A stretch of 7,379 bases of DNA from Planctomycetales bacterium (lineage in GTDB: Bacteria > Planctomycetota > Phycisphaerae > SM23-33), in NCBI GenBank assembly GCA_030642005.1, contig DAOWOP010000132.1, forward strand, positions 1 through 7,379, in the 5' to 3' direction. The translations under genes and the position numbers were made by a program. The notes below the pieces were generated by a model. That model ran no database searches. It was not told the origin of the DNA and saw only the letters and a program-made list of their open reading frames with translations. Numbering within the stretch: the stretch's first letter is position 1; each line of letters starts with the position of its first letter. Below, in pieces: positions 1-5,863 of this stretch.

Positions 1-116
1 ATCAGCAATCAGCAATCAGCAAAAGAAAAAACTGAACACTGACTGCTGAACGCTGAACACTGACTGCTGAACGCTGAACGCTGAACGCTGACTGCTGATT
101 GCTGATTGCTGAACGC
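1..116. repeat. Heptad tandem-repeat array 1, next to tRNA-Glu
   Basis: Two GCAATCA units (5-18) lead into an A-rich spacer (21-31). After that come 12 consecutive 7-bp units from 33 to 116, all in the same 7-bp phase: TGAACAC, TGACTGC, TGAACGC and TGATTGC variants. The units right of the spacer are the reverse complement of the GCRRTCA type, so the array is built as an inverted pair around the A-rich centre. The left side is cut by the window edge. It lies directly downstream of the minus-strand tRNA gene, so the tRNA trailer would run through it. No coding function is apparent. Confidence 0.85.
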
Positions 117-121
117 TGATT

Positions 122-194
122 TACCCCCAAGGGGACTCGAACCCCTGTCGCCAGGATGAGAACCTGGTATCCTAGGCCACTAGACGATGGGGGC
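122..194 (-). tRNA. tRNA-Glu (anticodon CTC)
   Basis: Read on the minus strand the 73 nt fold as a tRNA. The 5' acceptor strand GCCCCCA pairs with TGGGGGT, with G1-U72 as a wobble. The anticodon stem CCAGG/CCTGG encloses loop TTCTCAT, giving anticodon CTC, which reads the Glu codon GAG. The T arm is AGGGG-TTCGAGT-CCCCT. The D-arm region (GTCTAGTGGCCTAGGA) resembles bacterial tRNA-Glu. The discriminator base is A, and CCA is not encoded (the next bases are AAA), so it would be added by the CCA-adding enzyme. A promoter lies just upstream at 211-239, and heptad repeats flank the gene on both sides. Confidence 0.95.
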
Positions 195-210
195 GTCTAT
201 TGGGACAGTG

Positions 211-239
211 ATGATACCAGATAAAATTTGTCGGTTCAA
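211..239 (-). promoter_or_regulatory. Sigma70-type extended -10 promoter of tRNA-Glu
   Basis: On the minus strand, TTGAAC (234-239) is followed after exactly 17 nt by TATCAT (211-216), preceded by TG at the extended -10 position (TGGTATCAT). The start site predicted about 7 nt further on is near 204, roughly 10 nt before the mature tRNA 5' end at 194. The position and spacing fit the tRNA gene well. It is inferred from sequence only. Confidence 0.7.
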
Positions 240-305
240 GCCTCGACATCCATTGCTACGCAATAGTGTGTGACTGATTTTTAAGCGGTCAGCGGTCAGT
301 AAAAA

Positions 306-382
306 GCAGTCAGCAGTCAGCAGTCAGCAGTCAGCAATCAGCAGTCAGCAATCAGCAATCAGCAATCAGCGGTCAGCGGTCA
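306..382. repeat. Heptad tandem-repeat array 2, left arm (11 x GCRRTCA)
   Basis: Eleven uninterrupted 7-bp units run from 306 to 382: four GCAGTCA, then GCAATCA, GCAGTCA, three GCAATCA and two GCGGTCA. Only the third and fourth bases vary. Two or three further degenerate units precede it (285-300). It is followed by the same A-rich spacer as array 1 and then by a hairpin. The 195-666 stretch holds no gene: besides the tRNA promoter it contains this array, the hairpin at 395-456, the inverted heptads at 479-513 and a weak promoter candidate. Confidence 0.9.
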
Positions 383-394
383 GCAAAAGAAAAA

Positions 395-456
395 AACTGA
401 ACACTGACCACCTTGGCACAGTAAGCGTGTAGTGCCAGGGCGGTCAGTGTTCAGTT
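395..456 (-). terminator. 25-bp-arm hairpin with T-tract; probable minus-strand terminator
   Basis: The arms at 395-419 and 432-456 are inverted copies matching at 23 of 25 positions, with a 12-nt loop (420-431). One of the two differences would be a G-U pair in RNA. On the minus strand the hairpin is followed at once by T7-C-T4 (the complement of 385-396), the form of an intrinsic terminator. That would stop transcription heading from the methyltransferase side towards the tRNA. On the plus strand the tail is T-rich but interrupted, so weak two-way action is possible. The arms are made of the same TGAACAC/GTCAGTG units as the neighbouring heptads, so it may equally be just part of the repeat element. 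Confidence 0.5.
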
Positions 457-478
457 CCTTTGTTTATTGTGTTTTGGC

Positions 479-513
479 TGAATGCTGATTGCTGACCGCT
501 GAAAGCCGATTGC
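479..513. repeat. Heptad array 2, inverted right arm (5 units)
   Basis: TGAATGC, TGATTGC, TGACCGC, TGAAAGC and CGATTGC follow one another at 7-bp steps. They are the reverse-complement form of the GCRRTCA units at 306-382. Left heptads, A-rich spacer, central hairpin and right heptads together form one imperfect palindrome of about 210 bp. Confidence 0.75.
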
Positions 514-593
514 TTCAGACAACCGGAACGCCCCGGAATTCGCCGTTGCACAGTGGCCAGGAAAATTAGCCCCACACGCGCAATGACAGCCTA

Positions 594-622
594 TTGCATA
601 ACCACCCCGCCGTGCGTAAAGT
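594..622 (+). promoter_or_regulatory. Candidate promoter of the methyltransferase-his gene block
   Basis: TTGCAT (594-599), 17 nt, TAAAGT (617-622). Spacing is ideal, but the boxes match the sigma70 consensus only partly. The predicted start near 629 would leave a leader of about 38 nt before GTG 667 and almost none before GTG 634. No better candidate was seen between the heptad repeats and the gene. Confidence 0.25.
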
Positions 623-656
623 AATGCCGCACTGTGAGCATCAGGGTAATTGAAAA

Positions 657-661
657 AGGAG
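657..661 (+). promoter_or_regulatory. Shine-Dalgarno AGGAG setting the start at 667
   Basis: AGGAG lies 5 nt before GTG 667. No comparable purine-rich site precedes the in-frame upstream GTG at 634. This is the main reason for choosing the shorter reading of the methyltransferase gene. Confidence 0.6.
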
Positions 662-666
662 ACCCG

Positions 667-2100
667 GTGAGCATCAAAGACAAAGCAACGTTAAACATCG
701 GTATTCTGGACTCTTCACAGGTTGAAAGGATCCACGAGGCATCTCTTGAAATCCTTGCCCGGACAGGGGTGGTGGTTCATAACGAAGAGGCAATCGGCCT
801 GTTGAGAAAGGCCGGCGCGTCTGTCGATGGCGAACGGGTCAGTATCCCGGGGGCTTTGGTCGATAGCGCCTTGGCAACGACCCCCGGGAAAATCGAGATT
901 TTCGACCGGGACGGGAATCCTGCGATGCTGCTGGAGGGCAAGTCTGTGAATTTCGGTACAGGCTCCGACCTGCCCAGTACGATCGACCAGGTAACAAACG
1001 AACACCGGATGAGCGCCAAGGCGGACGTGGAGCGTATTGCCGGACTCTGCGACGGACTGGAGAACATAGATTTCTGCATGTCGATGGGCATCGCTTCGGA
1101 CGCAAGCCGCGTTACCAGTTACGTTCACCAGTTCGACGCTTTGGTTCGCAATACGTCCAAGCCGGTAGTTTTCACCGCCAACGACGCCGCGGATATGCGC
1201 GACATCCTCGATATGGCGATGGTTGTTATTGGTTGCGACGCCGAAGAACTAAAAACCCGGCCGCGGTACGTACTGTACAACGAACCGATCAGTCCCCTGC
1301 ACCATACGCCGGAAGGGATGGGCAAGATGCTCTTTGCCGCCGAATACGGGATTCCGATGATCTACATCGCCAGCCCGATGATGGGCGCGTCCGCCCCGGT
1401 AACGATGGCCGGCTGCATCGCGCAAGCCAGTGCTGAGTCTCTTTCCGGGCTGGTCATTCATCAATTAAAAAATCCCGGCGCACCCTTTATCTACGGCGCT
1501 GACGCGACCATTATGGATATGAGCACGATGGTCTTTTCTTACGGCTGCCCGGAACTGCAAATGATGAACACCGCCTTTGCCGACCTTGCCCACTGGTACG
1601 GTTTGCCGTTATTCTGCATTGCCGGCGCTACCGATTCGAAGGTTGTCGATGCTCAGGCCGGAGTGGAAATGGCGGCGTCTCTGCTTGTCAGCGCACTGAA
1701 CGGATGCAACCTGATTCATGACGTGGGCTATCTTGAGGGCGGCTTGTGCTGCTCGATTGAAAGCGTTGTCCTGGCGGACGAACTGATAGGCATGGTCAAA
1801 CGTTATCTGGCTGCATTTGAAATCACCGATGATACGTTGGCAATCGACGTGATTGACCGTGTCGGTCCCATGGGAGATTTCCTGAGCGACAGTCACACTC
1901 TGGAGAATTTCCGACAGGACATGTGGTTCCCCGGGTGTTTTGACCGGCGGACGTTCGAGGCATGGTCCGGTGACGGCGCTGAGCCGATTACTGCTCCTAT
2001 GCAACGAAAGGCGCTGGAGATTCTGGATAATCATCAAGGGCCGACGTTGTCGGCGAAGCAAATAGGCGCGATGGATGAAATTCTGGCAAGGCGGAGTTAG
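667..2100 (+). CDS. MttB-family (trimethylamine methyltransferase-like) corrinoid methyltransferase, non-pyrrolysine
   Basis: The 477-residue protein covers the whole MttB family (PF06253/COG5598) in length and pattern. Recognisable blocks are RYVLYNEPISPLHHTPEGM, then IPMIYIASPMMGASAPVTMA, then GATDSKVVDAQAG around residues 320-332, then a NLIHDVGYLEGG block. Family members move a methyl group from a quaternary or tertiary amine to a cobalamin-bound protein in the cytoplasm. Archaeal MttB carries pyrrolysine (TAG) near residue 334. This frame has no internal TAG, so it belongs with the non-Pyl homologues, some of which act on glycine betaine or related betaines; the substrate cannot be read from sequence. 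The TAG that ends the gene is a true stop. GTG 667 is preferred over GTG 634 because of its AGGAG site. No corrinoid protein or activating ATPase gene is beside it. hisD starts 28 nt downstream with no terminator between, so co-transcription is likely. Confidence 0.88.
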   Translation: MSIKDKATLNIGILDSSQVERIHEASLEILARTGVVVHNEEAIGLLRKAGASVDGERVSIPGALVDSALATTPGKIEIFDRDGNPAMLLEGKSVNFGTGSDLPSTIDQVTNEHRMSAKADVERIAGLCDGLENIDFCMSMGIASDASRVTSYVHQFDALVRNTSKPVVFTANDAADMRDILDMAMVVIGCDAEELKTRPRYVLYNEPISPLHHTPEGMGKMLFAAEYGIPMIYIASPMMGASAPVTMAGCIAQASAESLSGLVIHQLKNPGAPFIYGADATIMDMSTMVFSYGCPELQMMNTAFADLAHWYGLPLFCIAGATDSKVVDAQAGVEMAASLLVSALNGCNLIHDVGYLEGGLCCSIESVVLADELIGMVKRYLAAFEITDDTLAIDVIDRVGPMGDFLSDSHTLENFRQDMWFPGCFDRRTFEAWSGDGAEPITAPMQRKALEILDNHQGPTLSAKQIGAMDEILARRS

Positions 2101-2128
2101 TTTCCGCTGAATGCAAGGCGGCGCCATT

Positions 2129-3442
2129 ATGGCCGTGCGAATAATCAGAACGGACGAACCCCCGCGTGCCCCGGCTGTAGCGGCCCTGCGGGACAAACTG
2201 CGCACCGGGATCGTTGCCGGCGGGACGGAGCAGGTCGATGTCGGCGATGCCGTGCGGGAGATCATCGCCGACGTTGAGGCCCGCGGCGATAAGGCCGTTA
2301 TCGAATGGACCAGGAAACTCGATAAGGCCGAACTGACGAGCGAAACGCTGCGGGTCCCGCGTGAGCAGATTCAACGGGCCTATGCCGCCGCCGACGAAGA
2401 GTTTCTCGCCCTGGTACGCCGTGCGGCGGCGAATATCCGCCGGTATCAGGAGCACATCCTGGCCCGAGCACCGGAATCGCTCAAACGAGCAGGCCGGGAA
2501 CTTGGTATGAGATACGTCCCCGTTGACCGCGTTGCCGTTTATGTTCCCGGCGCGCGTGCGGTGCTGGCTTCGACGGTGTTGATGACGGTCGTGCCGGCTC
2601 ATGTGGCCGGCGTGAGCGAAATCGCACTGGTTTCCCCGCCGTTGACCGACGGCGACATCAGCCCGATGGTACTGACTCTGGCGGGCGAACTGGGCGTATG
2701 GGAAGTTTATCGCGCCGCAGCCGTGCCGGCGCTTGCCGCACTGGCTATCGGCACGGAGGCAATTCCCGCCGTCGATAAAATCTTTGGACCCGGAAACGCC
2801 TTCGTGGCCGAAGCCAAGAGGCAGTTATTCGGGCGGGTGGGAATCGACTCCATCGCCGGGCCTTCGGAAGTTTTGATAATCGCCGATGAGACCGCACCGC
2901 CCGACTGGGTGGCGGCCGACATGCTCGCCCAGGCCGAGCACGACCCAGGCTCGGCAGTGCTGGTAACGACATCGGAAGAACTTGCCGACGCCGTTGCCGC
3001 GGCAATTGAAAAACAATTGCCCCAACTGGAGCGAAAAAAAGCGATAGAAGCGGCGATCAAGGACTACTCGGCCGTCATAGTCGTGCCGGACATCGACGCC
3101 GCCTGCGAGGTTGCCAACGATTTCGCGCCGGAGCACTTGCAGATAATCACCGCCGACGATGAATCCGCCCTTGCGAAAATCCGCAACGCCGGTGCGATTT
3201 TCCTCGGCGCCTTTGCGCCCGTGCCGCTGGGCGATTACTATGCCGGTCCGTCGCACGTCCTGCCGACCGGCGGGACGGCGAGATTCTTCGGGCCGCTCAG
3301 TTGCAATGATTTCCTCAAGGCCTCGAGCGTCGTCCGCTACGACGCATCGGCCCTGGCCGAAGACGCCGACGACGTAATCGCCTTCGCCACGCGCGAAGGC
3401 CTCACCGCACACGCAAAGGCAATAGAGATTCGGAGAAAATGA
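2129..3442 (+). CDS. hisD: Histidinol dehydrogenase
   Basis: This NAD- and zinc-dependent enzyme oxidises L-histidinol through the aldehyde to L-histidine, the last two steps of the pathway. The 437 residues match the usual length of about 430. Visible blocks are VAVYVPGARAVLASTVLM, GPGNAFVAEAKR, IDSIAGPSEVLIIAD, AQAEHDPGSAV, FAPEHLQI and GDYYAGPSHVLPTGG. The expected zinc ligands appear as Gln268, His271, Asp369 and His428, and the catalytic Glu-His pair as Glu335-His336. Each is exactly 9 above the E. coli number (259, 262, 360, 419, 326, 327), so the spacing is intact. ATG 2129 (MAVRIIRTD, AAGG 10 nt upstream) is favoured over ATG 2111, which adds six residues unlike the family start. hisC follows after 31 nt. 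Confidence 0.96.
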   Translation: MAVRIIRTDEPPRAPAVAALRDKLRTGIVAGGTEQVDVGDAVREIIADVEARGDKAVIEWTRKLDKAELTSETLRVPREQIQRAYAAADEEFLALVRRAAANIRRYQEHILARAPESLKRAGRELGMRYVPVDRVAVYVPGARAVLASTVLMTVVPAHVAGVSEIALVSPPLTDGDISPMVLTLAGELGVWEVYRAAAVPALAALAIGTEAIPAVDKIFGPGNAFVAEAKRQLFGRVGIDSIAGPSEVLIIADETAPPDWVAADMLAQAEHDPGSAVLVTTSEELADAVAAAIEKQLPQLERKKAIEAAIKDYSAVIVVPDIDAACEVANDFAPEHLQIITADDESALAKIRNAGAIFLGAFAPVPLGDYYAGPSHVLPTGGTARFFGPLSCNDFLKASSVVRYDASALAEDADDVIAFATREGLTAHAKAIEIRRK

Positions 3443-3487
3443 ATGACAGTTGTTTCCCTACGACCTATGACCTATGACCTATTTTAG
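3443..3487 (+). CDS. Possible 14-residue ORF overlapping the hisC start (coupling or relic start)
   Basis: ATG 3443 directly follows the hisD stop and has GGAG (3432-3435) 7 nt upstream, a better ribosome site than hisC itself has. It reads MTVVSLRPMTYDLF and stops at TAG 3485-3487, overlapping the first 14 nt of hisC in another frame. Removing one CCTATGA unit from 3457-3477 would bring this ATG in frame with hisC. It may therefore be a relic of the original hisC start, or an ORF whose translation delivers ribosomes to ATG 3474. Expression is inferred only. Confidence 0.3.
   Translation: MTVVSLRPMTYDLF
3457..3477 (+). repeat. Three-copy heptad CCTAYGA containing the hisC start codon
   Basis: CCTACGA, CCTATGA, CCTATGA, then the partial unit CCTAT that runs into hisC. 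The second and third units each contain an ATG, and the last (3474) is the only usable hisC start, because its frame meets TGA at 3468-3470 immediately upstream. No Shine-Dalgarno site is visible in the pyrimidine-rich DNA before it. Confidence 0.85.
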
Positions 3488-4520
3488 AAAGAACATCGAG
3501 CAGATGGTCGGCTATGTTCCCGGCGAGCAGCCGGCGGCGGGCGAGCGGGTTATCAAACTCAACACCAATGAGAACCCATATCCGCCATCGCCAGCGGCGT
3601 TGGAAGTTCTGCGCAACCTCGACGGCGAGACGCTGCGGCGGTATCCGGACCCGACGGCGGGGCGGTTCCGACAGGCCGTCTCGGAGGTCCTTGGCGTTCC
3701 GCTCGATTGGATAATCGCGGGCAACGGCAGCGACGACGTGCTGACGATGATCCTCCGCGCCTGCGTAGGCCCGGCAGACGCCGTCGCCTATGCCGTCCCG
3801 ACCTATGTGCTCTACCGAACACTGACGCAGATTCAGGCGGGCCGGTGCGTCGAGGTTCCCTACGACGAGGATTTCGCCTTACCCGCCGACGCCCTGGCCG
3901 AAGCCGCTGCGGCCGTTACCTTCGTCGCCAGCCCCAACAGCCCGTCGGGAACCGTCTATTCCGTCGAGCAACTCGACGACCTGGCAGGGAAACTTCGCGG
4001 CGTGCTCGTGGTGGATGAGGCATACGTCGATTTCGCCGACGGCGACTGCCTGGAAATCGTCCGCCGGCGGGAAAACGTCATCATCCTGCGGACGCTCTCG
4101 AAGGGTTATTCGCTTGCGGGCCTGCGCCTGGGCTTCGGCGTCGGTTCCCCGGCCCTGCTGGAGGGGCTTTGGAAGGTCAAGGACAGTTACAACGTCGATG
4201 CCGCCGCCGCCGCTGTGGGATCAGCCGCCTTTGCCGACCAGGCACACAAGAACGCAAATGCCGAGAAGGTCAAGGCCTCACGGGTGAAAATGACGGCGGA
4301 GTTAAAGACGATGGATTTCCGCGTCTGGCCTTCGCAGGCGAATTTTCTGCTGACCCGCCCGCCGGACGGTAACGCCGAAGCAATCTACCAAGGCCTCAAG
4401 GCCGGCGGAATACTCGTCCGATATTTCAATCAGCCGGGACTTGATGATAAACTGCGAATCACCGTGGGTACGGATGAACAAAACGCCGCGCTGACCGGAG
4501 CGATAAAGGAAATCAGATAA
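3474..4520 (+). CDS. hisC: Histidinol-phosphate aminotransferase
   Basis: This PLP enzyme of the class II/fold-type I aminotransferase group converts imidazole-acetol phosphate and glutamate to histidinol phosphate. It has 348 residues against about 356 in E. coli. Markers in order are NTNENPYPPSP near the N-terminus, the cofactor-phosphate loop GNGSDD (83-88), SPNSPSGT, VVDEAYVDF with Asp181, and RTLSKGYSLAGLRLG with the Schiff-base Lys210 and Arg218. The C-terminal LRITVGT carries Arg328, expected to bind the substrate phosphate or carboxylate. The start MTYFRKNIEQM agrees with the family but lies in a heptad repeat without a ribosome site; coupling to hisD or to the short ORF at 3443 may supply ribosomes. 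hisB follows after an 88-nt hairpin-rich gap. Confidence 0.95.
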   Translation: MTYFRKNIEQMVGYVPGEQPAAGERVIKLNTNENPYPPSPAALEVLRNLDGETLRRYPDPTAGRFRQAVSEVLGVPLDWIIAGNGSDDVLTMILRACVGPADAVAYAVPTYVLYRTLTQIQAGRCVEVPYDEDFALPADALAEAAAAVTFVASPNSPSGTVYSVEQLDDLAGKLRGVLVVDEAYVDFADGDCLEIVRRRENVIILRTLSKGYSLAGLRLGFGVGSPALLEGLWKVKDSYNVDAAAAAVGSAAFADQAHKNANAEKVKASRVKMTAELKTMDFRVWPSQANFLLTRPPDGNAEAIYQGLKAGGILVRYFNQPGLDDKLRITVGTDEQNAALTGAIKEIR

Positions 4521-4523
4521 CAG

Positions 4524-4590
4524 AGGTGGGCTTCGCCCCACCCACCGCAGTGGGTGGGCTTGGCCAAGCCCACGGACTGTGTTCCGTGGG
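4524..4590. repeat. Hairpin-rich intergenic module between hisC and hisB
   Basis: Several inverted repeats are packed together. GGTGGG/CCCACC comes first. A CCCAC/GTGGG pair with loop CGCA follows. Then comes a perfect 20-nt palindrome of GTGGGCTTGG and its complement (4554-4573). The last is CCCACGGA/TCCGTGGG with a 6-nt loop (4569-4576 with 4583-4590). The last two share 4569-4573 and cannot form together. There is no T-tract, so this is not a classical terminator. It could tune or stabilise the his transcript, or be a dispersed REP-like repeat. Confidence 0.7.
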
Positions 4591-4608
4591 TAGTTGGAGA
4601 ATAATCGT

Positions 4609-5202
4609 ATGAGCAATCGAAAAGCCACAATCAAACGCAAGACCAAAGAGACCGACATTGAACTGACGCTGGACCTTGACGGGACGGGGAAGGTTCAAGC
4701 CGACACCGGCGTGGGGTTTCTCGACCACATGCTGGACCATCTCGGCAAGCACAGCATCTCGGACATCACCGTCTCGGCCAGCGGCGACCTGAAGGTGGAC
4801 GACCACCACACCACCGAGGACGTGGCTATCTGTCTGGGCGAGGCCCTGGCCAAGGCGCTGTCCGACAAGGCCGGCATCCGCCGCTACGGATGGGCGTCGG
4901 TTCCGATGGAAGACGCCCTTGCCAACGTCGCGCTGGACCTGTCGGGCAGGCCTGCGGTGGTCTTCAACGTCGCCTTCGTAGGCCCGAAGATCGGCACGTT
5001 CGACGTGCAATTAATCGAAGAGTTCCTCCGCCGCTTCGCAGCGACAGCCGGGATGAACCTCCACGTCAACGTCCCTTACGGCGCAAACGACCACCACATC
5101 GCCGAAGCCATCTTCAAATCCGTCGCCCAGGCACTCCGCGCCGCCAAGGCCGACGACCCGGCCCGCGCCGGCGAAGTGCCCTCGACCAAAGGAACGCTGT
5201 AA
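4609..5202 (+). CDS. hisB: Imidazoleglycerol-phosphate dehydratase (monofunctional)
   Basis: It dehydrates imidazoleglycerol phosphate to imidazole-acetol phosphate, the substrate of HisC, using a di-manganese site. The 197 residues fit the single-domain IGPD family. The histidine-rich metal motifs are present: GFLDHMLDHLGKHS with His40 and His44, DDHHTTEDV with His66, His67, Glu70 and Asp71, and GANDHHIAEAIFK with His162, His163 and Glu166. The usual ending STKGTL is present. There is no N-terminal HAD phosphatase domain as in the E. coli fusion, so histidinol phosphatase must be encoded elsewhere. ATG 4609 has TGGAGA 8 nt upstream, and MSNRKATIKRKTKET fits the family start; TTG 4594 lies within that ribosome site and is rejected. 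Confidence 0.96.
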   Translation: MSNRKATIKRKTKETDIELTLDLDGTGKVQADTGVGFLDHMLDHLGKHSISDITVSASGDLKVDDHHTTEDVAICLGEALAKALSDKAGIRRYGWASVPMEDALANVALDLSGRPAVVFNVAFVGPKIGTFDVQLIEEFLRRFAATAGMNLHVNVPYGANDHHIAEAIFKSVAQALRAAKADDPARAGEVPSTKGTL

Positions 5203-5215
5203 CGGGAGGCCTGCT

Positions 5216-5863
5216 ATGCAGATGCCGTTTTTTCTGATTGGGTTTCTGATTGTCGTCGCCATGGTTGTTGTCGGTATCGCCGGATTGGTGCTCCTGATTG
5301 TCGGCCTGGCGACGAAGCGAAAGGCGCTGTGGGGCAGCGGTCTTGCTATGGTGCTTCTGGCATTTATCGCCGGCGGAGTAACAATTGGCTTGGGCGTTCG
5401 ATACATGGTCCTAAGCGTATCTGATCCCGTGTTTTCCTCGGTTGCCGTAAGCAGCCCTTCTTGCTTTGTATCTGTCAGCGATGAAGAGATGCGCGACTGG
5501 TTCCGTGAAAACGCTAACCTGGAACTTCCGGAAAAGGTTGTGTTGTTGAATGGAATCTCCACCACTGTGCCACCCACAACAACCTGTTACCTGGAAATTT
5601 CCACGCCGGAAGATTTCGGGGCATTTCTCGAAAAACATTTTGCCACGGATACATGGGCCGGCGTTGAAGAACAGTTCAATCTTCCGGGGCTGGATGAGGA
5701 AGAAAAGCGGAATTTGTTGTTTTTGTCATTCTGGAGCCTTTCTGATATCAAGCAGTGCAGTTTCTTTTCCAAAGGCCACCCGGAAGAACCGGGCGTAACA
5801 TACGTAGCCTATGACAAGAAAAAAGGCATCGCGTATGTCGTTGGTCAGCAAGGGTGGAACTAG
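5216..5863 (+). CDS. Two-helix membrane protein of unknown function
   Basis: I do not recognise this 215-residue protein. Two hydrophobic segments (about 4-31 and 39-60) are joined by a short basic turn, TKRK (33-36). By the positive-inside rule this predicts both termini outside the cytoplasmic membrane. The remaining 150 or so residues are soluble and acidic in parts, with three cysteines (83, 124, 181) and a DEEEKR stretch. There is no lipobox and no enzyme motif I can name. GGGAGG lies 6 nt before ATG 5216, and the gap from hisB is only 13 nt, so it is probably in the same transcript; this alone does not imply a role in histidine synthesis. The second half is visibly less GC-rich than the his genes. 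Its TAG stop overlaps the terminal inverted repeat at 5862, so the natural C-terminus may have been altered by an insertion. Confidence 0.75.
   Translation: MQMPFFLIGFLIVVAMVVVGIAGLVLLIVGLATKRKALWGSGLAMVLLAFIAGGVTIGLGVRYMVLSVSDPVFSSVAVSSPSCFVSVSDEEMRDWFRENANLELPEKVVLLNGISTTVPPTTTCYLEISTPEDFGAFLEKHFATDTWAGVEEQFNLPGLDEEEKRNLLFLSFWSLSDIKQCSFFSKGHPEEPGVTYVAYDKKKGIAYVVGQQGWN

Noticed and set aside
122..194. G1-U72 wobble as a sign of a tRNA pseudogene
   Set aside because: All stems, the anticodon loop and the promoter are intact, and a single wobble at the acceptor end is tolerable.
252..264. Small hairpin ATTGC-TAC-GCAAT as a terminator
   Set aside because: The stem has only 5 bp and the nearest T-run is about 13 nt away.
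1..513. CRISPR array
   Set aside because: The repeats are directly adjacent 7-bp units without unique 30-40 nt spacers, and no cas gene is present.
2098..2100. Pyrrolysine codon (TAG) in the MttB-like gene
   Set aside because: The TAG is at the natural C-terminal end of the family. Pyrrolysine would lie near residue 334, and the frame beyond the TAG does not resemble MttB.
1609..2602. Long minus-strand open frames opposite the methyltransferase and hisD genes (1609-2265 and 1997-2602)
   Set aside because: They lie antisense to well-supported genes, have no family resemblance and follow from high GC3 on the opposite strand.
2825..3412. 195-residue minus-strand open frame inside hisD
   Set aside because: It is a shadow of hisD, whose catalytic residues are all in place on the plus strand.
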